Positions 36,412 to 49,260 of a stretch of DNA of 64,000 bases are shown here, piece by piece (the stretch's first letter is position 1; the number at the start of each line of letters is the position of its first letter). The translations under genes and the position numbers were made by a program. The stretch is from assembly GCA_014773175.1 (NCBI GenBank), contig VXCM01005085.1, positions 32,547-96,546 on the forward strand, given 5' to 3'. Source of the stretch: Lucifuga dentata (Eukaryota > Chordata > Actinopteri > Ophidiiformes > Bythitidae). Below the pieces are notes generated by a model. That model was given only the letters and a program-made list of their open reading frames with translations, did not search any database and was not told where the DNA came from.

Positions 36412-37628
36412 TACACTGTAAAAAGTCCTTAAGTGTGTTAGTCCATACTACATAAATTTAAAATGTATGATTCATTAAAAAATAATAATTTTCCTTTTCA
36501 ACTGGATTTATTTAAGTCACATCTAAGTAAAAACTGCACTGTAAAAAACANAATAATTTTCCTTTTCAACTGGATTTATTTAAGTCACATCTAAGTAAAA
36601 ACTGCACTGTAAAAAACATTTCTTTGGTTTAACTTAAAAAGAATGAGGCAACATTTTCCAATCATTTTTTATAAGCTGGCTGAACTACTGGTATTTTTCA
36701 GTAGGACAAACTCAATAATATATATTTGACTTTAAGATGTAAAATTAAGCACAGCCTATGTGGAAACAGCCAAGAAACTGAGCTGAACAAACTTGATAGT
36801 CATTAACATGTGACCTACATTAAACTTGATTAAATNGCCAAGAAACTGAGCTGAACAAACTTGATAGTCATTAACATGTGACCTACATTAAACTTGATTA
36901 AATTTTAAGAAAGAAACACTATGAACCTGAGTTCCATGAATTTGTAAATTTTTTTTTTATTTTGACAAACTCTTGTTTTGTGTGTTTGTAAAAGAATGAG
37001 ATCAAAAACCATGCAGAGAAAGTTTACATCTGATGTATTTAACATGAAGTGAATGTTTATATTTATGGAGTAATACCAGAATACAGATAAAGATTTATAA
37101 AACTGGTGAAAATGCTGATGTAGCATGTCTGTACTTCCTGTAATGGAGCAGTGGAGCTTAAAGGTTATGAAGCTTGTGACCGAAGGGTTGCTGGTTCAAT
37201 CCTTGGACTGGCAGGAGAAATCAGGGTTGGAGAGGTAATGAGTTTGACTCAAACACACAAAACAAGAGTTTGTCAAAATAAAAAAAAATAAAAAAGTATG
37301 AGTTCATGGAACTCAATTTCATAGTGTTTCTTTCTTAAATTTTAATCATGTTTAATGTAGGTCACATGTTGATGACTGTCAAGTTTGCTCAACTCAGTTT
37401 CTTGGCTGTTTCCACATAGGCTGAACTTCATTTTACATCTTAAAGTCAAATATATATTATTGAGTTTGTCCTACTCAAAAATATNAGGCTGAACTTCATT
37501 TTACATCTTAAAGTCAAATATATATTATTGAGTTTGTCCTACTCAAAAATATCAATAGTTCACCCAATTTAAAAAAGTGATTGGAAAATACTGCCTCATT
37601 TTTGTAAGTAGGATTTTTTTACAGTGCA
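36412..37628. mobile_element. Foldback element with CACTGTAA ends and tRNA-like centre
   Basis: Arms of about 380 bp, roughly 36606-36990 and 37250-37627, are inverted copies. For example, tttgactttaagatgtaaaa on the left answers ttttacatcttaaagtcaaa on the right, and cacatgttgatgactgtcaa answers ttgatagtcattaacatgtg. The outer ends are CACTGTAAAAAA and TTTTTTTACAGTG. The roughly 260 bp spacer contains gaccgaagggttgctggttcaatcc, which includes a tRNA-type B box (GGTTCAATCC). Three N positions (36551, 36836, 37485) with 67 bp duplicates disturb the arms. Confidence 0.8.
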
Positions 37629-38303
37629 GACAAGGCAGTCAGGTATCAGGTCAGGCAGACAGGGATTATTTCATTAGGAAGAAATTGGGAGAGGTTTGTG
37701 CAAACAGCAGCCATCCCTTCCCAATTACGTTTCTTTTATACTCAATCTCTCAATGAAGACAACATAAACATGGTCTTTTCTGAAAATCGAGGATCTTAAT
37801 TAGTTCTAAGTATTTAGGAATCAGACTGAAACTTCTGTCGCTTGTAGTGGGGAAAAATGGGAACAACATGTCTTGTCATTTTGCATTAGTTTAGTTTCCC
37901 TGTGAGATCAGCAGCGACATTTATTGATGGGGTGCAGCATGTCCTGATTGTGTAGGTTTTAAAATGCCTGCAGGAAATGGAACCACATTAGAAGCGGTGG
38001 AGGACAATGGCACTTTGGACACAGAGTCGTGAGAAAGAGAAGAACGCTACAACATACAGAAATGGAGACACAAAGCTGGCCAGGAAACCCTTCAGAAGAA
38101 TGATAGGGCATTGTCTCCTTTCCCCCGTTTTGAACTCTTTGGGAGGTTTTAACCCATAAGAACAGCTCGGTCTGTTCCAGGAATAGCTGCTAATTCCAAT
38201 AAACAAGAAAACTGTGAAGAAATAGAGGAGATGAAAGGCTGGAGGAAGAAAAAAATGGTCTACACCGAATCGCAAGAACATAGAAGCCAATTCTGAATGG
38301 AGG

Positions 38304-38889
38304 GAAAGGACCATACCGGCGATTTTGCATGTTTAAGCCCAGTAAATGCTACCTACATACATGTTACGTTACTGACAACTACTTTACAAAACATAAAACA
38401 GATGTTAGTTTTCCTGTTACTTTGCCAAATCCAACATCTTTCAAAATCAAATGTTCACGTGATACACACACCTTAAAATCCAATGTTTCGCCTGCTAACA
38501 TATATGCCCGAATGTAATTTCCCTGAATTTCTCCTGGGACTATATTTCCTGGCAGAGACGTATCAGCTCGTGTTGGACCGTTAAATAGTTATTTTGACCA
38601 AAAAATTTAATCAATCTGATTTTTGCTGTGATGGATGACTTATCTCTAGCATGTTTCACGCCTCTACAAGTTGATCTTTTTTTTTTTTTTTTTTNTTTTT
38701 TTTTTTTTTTTATAGTGTACTGGAATGAAATGGAGCCAAAGGCAGTCTGAAAGGTAGGAAGTAAAATTCAAAAATGCACTGCTGCAGTAGCATATTTTTT
38801 GTGAAATGGTCGTTGTAATATTGTTCAAAAATGGTTCAATGGTTGTTCATATGATTCAAACATGCAAAATCTTCAGTATTGTCCTTTAA
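38304..38889 (+). mobile_element. TTAA MITE subfamily B, copy B4
   Basis: The left end reads GGAAAGGACCATACCGGCG, so the left TTAA has decayed. The right end is decayed too (tcagtattgtcct) but keeps TTAA at 38886-38889. It contains a long T-run broken by N (38676-38711). Length is about 586 bp. Confidence 0.83.
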
Positions 38890-38957
38890 AGACATCAGTC
38901 AGCATGCTGGTCCTCTTCGAGTTCAGTTCTGTCATCACGTTGTTGCTGCTGTCCTCA

Positions 38958-38960
<3 letters not shown>

Positions 38961-38997
<37 letters not shown>
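38961..38997. repeat. (CA)n microsatellite
   Basis: Uninterrupted CA tract of about 37 bp, 70 bp after the end of MITE copy B4. Confidence 0.95.
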
Positions 38998-38999
<2 letters not shown>

Positions 39000-40018
39000 G
39001 CTGCATGTCTGTTACATGAACATCTGCTGCAGCAGAGAACAGATATCTTAAGATATTAAAGTCAGACACGGTCAGTCATTTACAACGTGTTTCTGTGATA
39101 ACTGGACCGCAAATGACAGTCACGGCCTGGAGAGAATAAAACCTTGTGCTCAAATTCGCCTTGGCATAAACAAATGATTAAAAAAGAAGAAAATCCAATC
39201 AAATTTTGACTTTAGCCAAGGTTCACTGTGACCCACGAAGCGAGGAAAACGCCTCTGATGAGCTGCCAGCAAACAAACTCAATCCCTTCTTTTTATTAGA
39301 CTGCGAATCTTTGAAAATTTTTGCGTAAAAGCTGCTGCTGCAAACCAGAATCCCTTTTCTGAGCTCCTTCACCCAGTCTGCAGGGATTTATCATGAGGTG
39401 ATTAGTGATGACAGAGGAGACTCCACCGGTGTAGCCAAAACATTTGTGCAAACGTGATGAGAGATGAGCCATAATTCTTCTCCTTCACTTTGGTCAGACT
39501 CATCCTTCCTTCCCCCTCCTCCCCACACTCTTATTGTCTCAGCCAGCATGATCTTTGTGTTTCTGGAACCCGGGGTTACACACGGCCCAACACAAATAAC
39601 GCCGAGCTCCTGCTGGGTCGGAGAACCAGTTTAGGGGTAACGACTGGAACGTTTGACTAGAAGAACACACACAGAGACGACGCTGAGAGGAGGATCCACC
39701 CATACTTCATGTATTCTGAGGTAAAGATGTATATCTGTACACCGGACAAAAGCAAATCAATACATCAGGAACAGCAGGGAGCAATCGGAGAAGTGAGGTT
39801 TAAGGAGTGACATAACATTGGCCTTATTGTCCTTTTCATGCTGCATTTCTGTTTTGAATTTGTACCACGTTTGAAACGGAGTCCTGTGTGTTGCTTTGCA
39901 GAAACCGAATACCACAGCGAGGGTCTGTTTCCTGTCAGAACGGTAAGAGGAGCAACGCTGAGATGCACACCTTTCATGTGCCGATTTGAGTTTGGCTTGA
40001 ATGTCTGCTCACACACAT

Positions 40019-40024
<6 letters not shown>

Positions 40025-40075
<51 letters not shown>
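40025..40075. repeat. (CA)n microsatellite
   Basis: CA tract of about 51 bp with one A insertion near 40063. Confidence 0.95.
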
Positions 40076-40441
40076 TGCACATGCAGGAGTATAACTTGAG
40101 TGTCTGTGGCCTTTCTGCAAAGTGTGATTGGTGGGACACAGTTTCTATCTATATGGACCCTCTGAATTAGCCATGCTGAACCTGTTAACCCAGACCACAC
40201 ACACAGGCAGACACACACACATACGTGCACTGAATGATAATCCCCCCCCCCCCNACCACCGTACACCATACAGGGACATCATGCACGGGGAGTGACTGCT
40301 GTCAGAAGGAACAGCTGCCCGAGCCAACACACATCAATCTTTCACAGGAAGTTATCGGTCAAACAAATGTGTCGGATCTGTTGTTCTTGTATTGTTGTCG
40401 GAACCAGTTAAGCGTGACCATATCTGTCTGCCCCTCACCCG

Positions 40442-40445
<4 letters not shown>

Positions 40446-40483
<38 letters not shown>
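40446..40483. repeat. (CA)n microsatellite
   Basis: Uninterrupted CA tract of about 38 bp within a longer CA-rich stretch to about 40600. Confidence 0.95.
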
Positions 40484-40485
<2 letters not shown>

Positions 40486-40901
40486 CACAAACAGGCACAC
40501 CCCCCATCTCACACAATATACGTACTCTTTGGGAAACAGACATACATGCACTCACACTTCCACACATGAACAGCAATCACACACACGCACACACATTCTC
40601 TTTCTACCTCACACAGTGGAAAGAGAATCAAGGTCGTGGACGTCTTTATAAAAGGAGTTTCGCTCCCACGCACATTTGGGTTCAGCGCTCAATCAACGAA
40701 AGCTGCCTCGGTAGCTTGTATAAACACATGCGTGTGTGTGAGAACACACAAACACACACACACAATGTTGAAATGTTAAAAAAAAACTGGAGCCAATCGT
40801 GTCACAGCTGCTATCGATGACATGTTACTTTGGAAACCCGCTGCAGTTGGATTATTGTCAAAGTGGGGATGAGGATGCAGGTGTGTTACAGACATGAGGA
40901 G

Positions 40902-40903
<2 letters not shown>

Positions 40904-40932
<29 letters not shown>
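40904..40932. repeat. (CT)n microsatellite
   Basis: Uninterrupted CT tract of about 29 bp. Confidence 0.95.
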
Positions 40933-40935
<3 letters not shown>

Positions 40936-41368
40936 AGGCGGCCCACATGTATGACATCAGACGATGCTGTGCCTTGCTGCCTCTGAGCTGTCATCTCAAA
41001 CAGATGATTTATAGGACGCTGCGTTCGTGTTCACTTGTTGGTAAGCTGATAAAATAAGAAGTGTGGATACCTGTTCCCCGGGCAGCGGTCTGCAAGACAT
41101 CAGCCTTGATCCCATAACTCCACAGCCCAGCCTGTCATCCTGAAGAACGAGCCGGGCTGACCTGAGTTATGGAATAGTCAGGGCCTTCAGATTCTCGTAA
41201 ATTATGCCCTTGTTATAAATAAAATGCCAGTCCGCAGAAGAAACGGGGAGAAGATGTGGGAAAAAAATATGGCTCCTGCTCACGACCATGAAAAACAAGG
41301 CGATGCGCAATAAACGGAATAATACCAGACTGGAGAGACAGTGTTACTGAAATTTTAGGACAATACCT

Positions 41369-41375
41369 CTACATA

Positions 41376-41409
<34 letters not shown>

Positions 41410-41437
41410 CTTTTGTTGACTTTAAAATCNCTACATA

Positions 41438-41471
<34 letters not shown>

Positions 41472-41491
41472 CTTTTGTTGACTTTAAAATC
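41369..41491. repeat. CA tract inside an N-flanked 61 bp duplication
   Basis: The sequence ctacatactacacac ... gactttaaaatc occurs at 41369-41429 and again at 41431-41491 with one N between. This is probably one locus written twice. Confidence 0.85.
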
Positions 41492-41509
41492 AAAATAAGT
41501 AGAACTCAT

Positions 41510-42096
41510 TTAAAGGACCATACCACCCATTTTGCAAATTTGAGCCTAATATAATCAATTTTCATATATGTAATGTTACTGACAATCATTTCCCAAAGGA
41601 TAAAACCGTATTTCAGCTTTCCTGATATTTTGCAAAATCTCTTAATCTTTCAAAATCAAATATTCAAGCGATACACCCACCTTAAAAATCAATGTTTCTC
41701 CTGCTAATAGTTATGCAGCCTTATGAAGTCACGGTCGTTTAAATTTTTCGATAAACGCAGGTCTTCTTTTGGGACTATATTCCCCGGTGGAGACATACAT
41801 TCACTCCACGCTTTTTATTGCGCTTAAACACTAAAATTACATAACTTCTAAAAAAACCTGAATACACGTCTTGTTGGTGATGATGGATTACCTATCCCAA
41901 GAACGTTTACAGTATCAACAAGTTGATTTTAATAGCAGAATGAACTGAAACCAATGGAGGTCTGGAAGGTAGGAAAAACATTTTTAATTCACCGTTCCAG
42001 TAGTATGCTTTGGGAAATGATTGTCAGTAACGTTACATGTATGAAAATTGAATATATTAGGCTCAAACATGCAAAATGGTTGGTATGGTCCTTTAA
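41510..42096 (+). mobile_element. TTAA MITE subfamily A, copy A7
   Basis: TTAA at 41510-41513 and 42093-42096; ends AGGACCATACC and GGTATGGTCCT. Length is 587 bp. One of the best-preserved copies and a good reference for plus orientation: gataaaaccgtatttcagc on the left side, gttccagtagtatgctttgg on the right. Confidence 0.94.
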
Positions 42097-42202
42097 ACGC
42101 TCATGTTTCAGCTCGCATTGTGTCCGAGACAGTTTACCTCCATGTCCTTGAACGCATCTTTGATGTGCTATCCTTCAGCCTTTGTGCCTCAGTAGCAGAC
42201 AA

Positions 42203-42233
<31 letters not shown>

Positions 42234-42814
42234 CCGCTTGTTTCTCCTGGCAAATGTGGGCAACCCGTATATTTAACCTCCAAACCAAACCTTTACGGTG
42301 CCGCACTCTCATCTCTCTTTTCCAGCACGCAGTTTCAACTGATACCATCGCAAAGTTACTCGAGCACACCAGAACCAGAGACCGCTCGCCCCGCGTGGCA
42401 CTATCTGAGAGCCATTGTGCTCTGAGCATTTCAAACCCTGTTGCGTTCTTCGCAGCAAATGAGCGAGGCCGCTCTTAAGCTCCATTAAGCAGAGGGGCAG
42501 CTATTTATTTGTTTTCTGCAGCTTTGGACGAGGCTGACACAGGTGCACACTGAGACCAGTGACCTTAGGGCGGCAGGCCACCAAACATAGCCGTCTCTGC
42601 GGGGCACGTAATGGACTTTCAACCTAGTCGCACTGGGAGAACGGACATATGACCTCAGGCTTTACTCCCATAGGTGACATGGGCCATTTAAAGGGGATTT
42701 GTGCAGTAAAGGTCGACTTCTGTGCTCAATTCAGACACAAATGATGCAGCAATTTTCACCAAAAACTGGTTAAATCATCCACAAAGCCTCTTTTCTTTTT
42801 TTGAAGATACCTGG
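42097..42814. other. Short spacer between two A copies
   Basis: A 718 bp interval between MITE copies A7 and A8, with a TG tract at 42203-42231. Open frames in it (for example 42182-42478) cross the tract and lack domain signatures. Confidence 0.6.
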
Positions 42815-43430
42815 TTAAAGGAGCATACCATCTATTTTGCTTGTTTGAGCCTAATAAATTCAATTCTTCATACATGTAACGTTACTGACAATCATTTCCC
42901 AAAGCATACTACTGGAATGGTGAATTAAAAATGTTTTTCCTACCTTCCAGACCTCCATTGGTTTCAGTTCATTCTGCTATTAAAATCAACTTGTTGATAC
43001 TGNTCAGGTTTTTTTTTTTTTTTAGAAGTTATGTAATTTTAGCGTTTAAATGCAATAAAAAGCGCGGAGTGAATGTATGTCTCCACTGGGAATATAGTTC
43101 CAAAACAAGATCTGCATTCATGGAAAAATTTAAATGACCATGAGTTCATAATTTTGCATAACTATTAGCAGGAGAAACATTGATTTTTAAGGTGGGTATA
43201 TTGCTTGAATATTTGATTTTGAAAGATGAAAAGATTTTGCAAAATATCAGGAAAGCTGAAATACAGTTTTATCTTTAGGGAAATGATTGTCAGTAACCNA
43301 GATTTTGCAAAATATCAGGAAAGCTGAAATACAGTTTTATCTTTAGGGAAATGATTGTCAGTAACCTTACGTGTATGAAAGTTGAATATATTAGACTCAA
43401 ACAGGCAAAGTGGATGGTATGGTCCTTTAA
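42815..43430 (-). mobile_element. TTAA MITE subfamily A, copy A8, with assembly faults
   Basis: TTAA at 42815-42818 and 43427-43430; ends AGGAGCATACC and GGTATGGTCCT. N at 43003 replaces a piece of the interior that other copies have (the gttcttgggataggtaat region), and a 67 bp block is written twice around N at 43299. The stated length of 616 bp is therefore not the true one. Confidence 0.88.
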
Positions 43431-44410
43431 ATAGTTGAACTATATTAGAGAAAGTTTTTTTTTTTTAATCCAGCTCATAATTTTCAAAACTGCATCATAT
43501 TTGTTTTTGAGGTTGCCATTCATTCAGCTAATTCCTAAAATGCTTCTCATCTTCAAAGCTTTCCAAAGTTTCGGTAGCCTCCTGCATTCGGCCGTTACGT
43601 CTCTGGAAGTCATAAGCAGCTTAAACTGTAGTTTATCCATATGTCAAGCAGTTTTCAAAACAAAATGTAATTGTAGCTAGCAAAAGGTTTCATGTCTGGA
43701 TGCATTTGTCAAACCATTTCGCAGCGTTTCGGGAACTGGATGCTTCAGAGGGGCCTTGTTTGGTTTTGGCCTTTTGTGAAGAGCGGGTGTTTAGAGCTGT
43801 GAGCACGCTTTAGCCCGGGTCGCCTCGGCAACAGCTTTTGATTCTCGGGCTTTGTTCTCCAATCAGAAACGTGTTTCAGTTTGAGTTTCATTAAAAGCAT
43901 GTCCTGAAATTGGATCCATCTCTTTGTACACCCGCGGAACAAGAACAGTGCGCAAGCTAACTGGAAGCAGATCATCCGACCCTTCATCAATGGACTGGGC
44001 TACGTGTATGTGTGTGTGTGTGTGTGCGTGTGTGTGAGTGTGGGTGCACACCTGTGTTTGCGTAGTGAATGTTAGTGTGTCACATATCTGTGCTCGTGAA
44101 ACTGTATCGCCCGAAGTGTCACATTCTGTGTGAAAGAACGTCCTAATCTTTCCTGGCCTCACAGCAGCATTTATTTAGTGTGTATAACATCATTTACTCG
44201 TCAGACATATTAATGATTATTTCATTCTTCCTCTCCTGCCAAGGAAACACCCTGTTACACAGCGCAACAGCTCACTTAGCATCGATTTTCCACAGGAAAC
44301 AGAAGCTTGAAATGACTCTGTCACCACCCACAAAGCCAGCACTGTGTCAACTCTTTAGCAAACATCGCCGACATTTGCTGCATCGCTCGCTGGAGATGCT
44401 GACATGCCAT

Positions 44411-44455
<45 letters not shown>

Positions 44456-47120
44456 ATGAGTGTCTCACCCATGTGAACCCAAGCTAGGTTTCACTTTTCT
44501 GACCTTAGACACGAAGGCTTAAAGACTCGGCTGCTGAATTTAGGACCTGCAGCAAATTGCTGCCATTCTGATCTTTCCTTATTGCGTATCTGTTAGGAAA
44601 GCCGATCCCTGTAATGTCGGAGAGGAATGTGTCCAGAACGCATTCATCAGTGTGGAAATCTCCTTTTTCACATCATTACGGGAGCTTCAGGCCTCCTGGG
44701 AAAAAAGGGAAAGTGAGCGGAGAAATGCAGAGAAGAGCTTCCAGATGTGACATGTCAGCATCGACGACACCCGGCGATGGAGGAGATGACTGACAGGCTC
44801 TCAGAGAGAATTAGAATATCAGTCAGGGAGGGAGGGAGGGAGAGAGAGAAATGATCTTTTCAGTGGCTACCTGTGTTTGTCTCCACACACACACTGTGGG
44901 AAATTATGTTTGTATGGAAATGAATGAACACAGTTTGTTTGCATGTTTGTCACAACACGTTTTTATAGCTGATACGAATAAGTGTGTGTGCATGTATATG
45001 TGTGCAAGTGTGTGTGTACTCCCATGAGAACTGGTGCCACTACGCATTTATGAACTTGTCTGTGCATGTTGAGAGTGTGTATCTATCTGTGTTAATTTCT
45101 GCACAAATACAGTTAACTATGGTACGTGTGTGTGTGTGTGTAAGTGTGTGTAAGCATACCAAAACTGGATCTGTGGGCCATATGGAATGTGTAACCAGAA
45201 AGTGGAAGCCCAGCTGGAGAGGCTGGAAGTTGCAGAATTCCTGAACAGAAGAACGAGTCTCTGGCCATTTCTCGTGGCGACACGACTTCATGTGTGCAGA
45301 AAAGTGAAGCACGTTACTTATTCTTCGCTCGAGCACCTTGCGCAGCTCAAGTCGCCGGGTTTTCTCCTCAGTATGCCTCATTACAGCTCAAAGACGTCGC
45401 CCGGACCACACCGGCGTGGCTGAATGGGGAAAAGGAAGCGGATTAGGCGCAGAGCTTCACGCTGGGCACAAAGTCGCTCTCGCACAAGTGTTGGGCAGCA
45501 CGAACGCCAGATGTCAGCCAGATGCTGCTGGCCTGAGTCCCCTTCAAAGAAACAATTAGGCACAATTATTGCAACATATAAATGAATTTCATCCATGATT
45601 AAAATGTTCGGGTGGGGGTGGGGGGGAGAACAGGACGCACAGCCAGGTGGTTGTAATCTTACGGCAGTCGCAGTGGGAGCTTTGCTGAAAGAGAGCAAAG
45701 GAAAGGAAAAAAAACCTGCCGAGCTGTTTATTCAGGCACTTGTGCGTCTGGTCAAGNCCCCCCCTTCACATTCACCAGCAAAGGCATCTGTCCCTTAATA
45801 CCGCTTTAATGAAGGTCATTCATTTTAATGGAGCCCCATTTCAAACTCCAATAATTAAAGCTCGTAGCGCGCTTGTCCAGGTGGTCGTTGAGACGGGGTG
45901 AGTACCAGTTCTCCAAATAAACAGCNCCCCCCTCCCCAAAGCAAGCATGCCACGGGCATCTGAACATGGCAACACCACGGCTGCCTTCTCGTGAAAAGAG
46001 AAGGCAGCTCAGCTCTGAGCAGAAATTTAAACCATGTTGGAGAGATGAAAACCACATTTGGCTAAGTGGCGGCGAGGATGACAGGTGGCTCGAGCGTGTT
46101 CGGAGGATAACAGCACAATCACTCCTAATCCAGTCTGAAATGTGGAGAACACCGGAGGAACCGCTGACTGATACAATGAGTTTCTGATGTCAAGCGTTTG
46201 AGAGCAACTCTGCGCGGCGTACGTCCGTGTCCGCCGGCTTTCATGTGTTTCTGCCATCATCGCTGGGAGAGGAAAGGGGAAAGATGAAGAGCGAGTATCA
46301 AAGAGAGCGGCAAAGTGAACAGAACTGTTTTTTAAAATGTTGTGGTGTACAGAAGAGGTCTTCACCAGGTCCAGAATTTTGGATCCAATCTGAAACAGAC
46401 CCGTGGAAAATCTACCAACACCTGATTTTCAAATAACAGACTCAAACCAGAAGGGCTTCAATGACAGTTGGACCCAAACGGAAATAAACATGAGGATAAT
46501 AAAACAATCCAACACAACATGGAAGCATCATGATGTGCCGCCAGATTTTCTTTTCTTTCATCTCTCATCCTCATATTGGCAAAGAACGCCTCCGTTTTTC
46601 CCTGCACTTCAGTTCATGCTAACCTCAAAAAGCAGATTTTCTCCTTTAAGACATGATAGGAAGTCCACTAAGACCCACTCAGGTAGAACCGAATTATACT
46701 TTCCACACAGATGTTTGTGCAGCCATGAGCTAACACAGAAATGTAATAAGCAGACGAGTGGAGCTTTAATACTCAAACCGTCGTACAGATTATTATGTAT
46801 TTATGAACTTCTACTAGCAGCTCCTCCATTTTGAAATGTCTTCGCGGAGTTACAAACTCTGGGATCTGGACAGGCAGGTGAAATGACGTCACAGGGAGAT
46901 GACGGTTTGGTCCAAATCAGGGATTGGATTGTTGCGATGTTGCATTTAGTTTGCTTTGTTTGGTTTTCGCACAAGAAATAATCCAATCGAACCAAATATA
47001 TCAGATAAAGTCATGTGAGAACACTCGCACCTCTCATTGGTCAGAAATGTTAGGGGGCGGGAGAAACAGAAAAACGTTTATTATTTTAAATAACATGGAA
47101 CTAAGATGAAACTGGGATAC
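43431..47120. other. Intergenic sequence without recognised genes
   Basis: Contains TG-rich runs at about 44006-44043 and 44984-45020, a CA tract (44412-44454), a GGGA run at about 44827-44845, and N-interrupted C-runs (45757, 45926). The 143-codon open frame 46403-46834 has no recognisable domain and no splice context. No exon is supported. Confidence 0.6.
44412..44454. repeat. (CA)n microsatellite
   Basis: Uninterrupted CA tract of about 43 bp. Confidence 0.95.
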
Positions 47121-47122
47121 TA

Positions 47123-47851
47123 GGGATGGATTTACACTACAAGTCTTGATGCCCTATTCTGATTTTTTGCCTTTATCTGATTTTTTGTTCAGCGTTTTTA
47201 CATTTTCTTTTTTAAGTGGCTCATATCTGATACCTGTATTTACACGGTTTTTACCTGCAGCAGCAGGATGCAGCTACGCATGCACACATTTCTGAGACGG
47301 ATGAAAACATAACACTTCAGTGGAGAGAGAACTGTTCAAAAATATAATCAGCAGGTTATAAACTTTAACATGCAGAGAAACATCTGATATGTTGTCTGAG
47401 CGTTGATCTCTCCTATCAGGACATGTAGTTTCCCAATAGTTTCCGATCACTTGGAGTTTATGCTATAATGGCAACTGTCACACTAACGTGTCTATTTGAC
47501 ATTTAACACACATCAGTGTGTCTGATAGCATGTCCTCCATTTCTGTTTACAGAGAGCAATCATCATATTGATCGCTTACATTATCCATATGCAGATAGGA
47601 TAGAACATGACGTTGGAATCGGAGTGGGAAAGAAATTCTGATCTGTGTATTTAGACAGCAGTCACATTGGTGGATATCCGATACGTATCCGATTTATTTC
47701 CACATACTGAAGTGGCCCAAATTGGATCTGAGCATATCCAATTTCATGTGGCTTTTTACCATTTACATCTTCAGAAAACGTATCTGATACATGTTGCAGG
47801 TGCACAAAAAATCGGAATCAGGTCACGTGCGTGGTCATGTAAATCCAGCCT
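47123..47851. mobile_element. MITE-like element with GGNTGGATTTACA ends
   Basis: The left end reads AGGGATGGATTTACACTAC and the right end, on the other strand, AAGGCTGGATTTACATGAC. The sub-terminal words ctgattttttg and caaaaaatcggaatcag also answer each other. About 729 bp, with no ORF. I cannot see a clear target-site duplication, so the superfamily is open. Confidence 0.55.
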
Positions 47852-49260
47852 TAGAAAACTTGCATTAGAAAACTAAATTTGATTAAATTGAATTTAAATT
47901 TCAAATCAACTACTGGAAACAATGTTCATCAAACCACAGGTGTTTCAAAGGTGTAACTAAACTGTGGTAAAGTCGGTTTTATGTTCTACTGGTTTGAGGG
48001 TTTTAAGCAGCAGATATCTAACGCAAAACAAACTCTACCACAGTTGTAGCTTAGCATTAGCCATGTACAATCCTCTTCCATTCTAGATCAAGCAATAAAT
48101 CTATAGATTGCCTCGTAGTTGGAAATCCAGTGCAAATTCTGTTCACACCACAAATGAACTGCTCTGATTAAACCTCACCAAACCACACAGGGGAAAAAAT
48201 CCATCAATATAATTTGGACTCGGTCCAGCTCGGGTTCTGGGTCAAATCTTGGTTCAGAATGGTAACCTATTTAAGATAAGGTGGGAGAAGTTATTTAGTA
48301 TTTTACTTTTATGTCTCCTCTGCAGATCGCCAAGGTCTTCTGAAAATCACCTAACAGTCGACCTTAAAAGAGACAAGCCCCTGCAGTGTCATACGGCACT
48401 GATGATGATGATGTGTTTTGACCCCTAGATGAAGAGTGTCACATGGAAAACTGCATAGAAAGTTACCTGTCAGGTTTCCCAAATCCCAGCAGGATAGTGC
48501 AGCAGCACACACACACACACACACACACATTTCATGAAGGTCAAACACATCCTGTGACAAAGTGCTGGCATGCTAGTCATGTTACATGTTTCCGAAATTC
48601 AAACTAAACATGTAAAATGCTGGACGTGGTTTAGTCTGATAAACACCTGAAGCGCCACGTCTCAGCTAAATTGAAGCCATCTTCCCTTTGACGCAGCTAA
48701 GTATATCCCTGGATAATTTATGTGTTTACTCCTCAGATTAGACAGATCCATCTTCGAGGTGTGCCATTTACCCAGCATGCTTTGCAGTCTCCTGGTGTCA
48801 GCTGGTATAATGTTGATGTACGACCTGTGAAGAGGAGCCTTGTTTTATCTCCGGCGTGGTGACATGGGACGGTTGTTTTATCTCCGGCATGGAAGCACGG
48901 GATGCTCGCTCTGCTCCCTTGGCCTATCTGTCTGCCGAGGGCCTGATGAAAGCGCCGGGCCACCTCGTCCCAGCAGAGCACATCCATCAGAGCAGCGCCG
49001 CGTCAGCCTGGGAGTCATCCTCAGGGCGAAGGAAGGGTGCTGCGTCGGTCAAACAGGGTTGAAGTTTGACAAACACCACAGGAGCGGGATGGATGAAGGG
49101 TGTTTGGATGACAGCTCGCAGCCTAAAAACCACAAGTATAACTGTAAGTTCTCTGCTGGGTGTTTGATGAGAATTCCCCTTTTTGTTTCTCAGAGCTGAA
49201 GACAAAAGACGGCGGGATTGTTCAGATAATAAAAACATGATTTGATGAGTAACAACGGCA
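47852..49260. other. Intergenic sequence without recognised genes
   Basis: Contains a CA tract (48506-48529) and a short imperfect direct repeat at about 48841-48905 (gttttatctccggc occurs twice, 39 bp apart). The 119-codon frame 48840-49199 reads through that repeat and shows no domain. Confidence 0.55.

Larger units (their letters stand above)
38890..41509. other. Intergenic, CA-rich with no gene
   Basis: Contains several CA tracts (38961-38997, 40025-40075, 40446-40483, 41379-41408 with its duplicate), a CT tract (40904-40932) and a C-run with N at 40254. ORFs rich in His-Thr are translations of the CA tracts. No exon is supported. Confidence 0.7.

Noticed and set aside
37150..37220. A functional tRNA gene at the centre of the foldback element
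   Set aside because: Only a B-box-like motif and partial wording are present. I cannot fold a complete cloverleaf, so it is at most tRNA-derived.
36412..37628. A CRISPR-like array, because of several identical 67 bp units
   Set aside because: The units are N-flanked assembly duplicates within an inverted repeat. There are no regularly spaced repeats with unique spacers, and the genome is vertebrate.
40392..40820. A 142-codon ORF with HTHTHT runs
   Set aside because: It is a translation of CA microsatellites; similar ORFs appear at every CA tract.
46403..46834. A 143-codon plus-strand ORF
   Set aside because: It has no domain signature and ordinary intergenic composition, so it is treated as chance.
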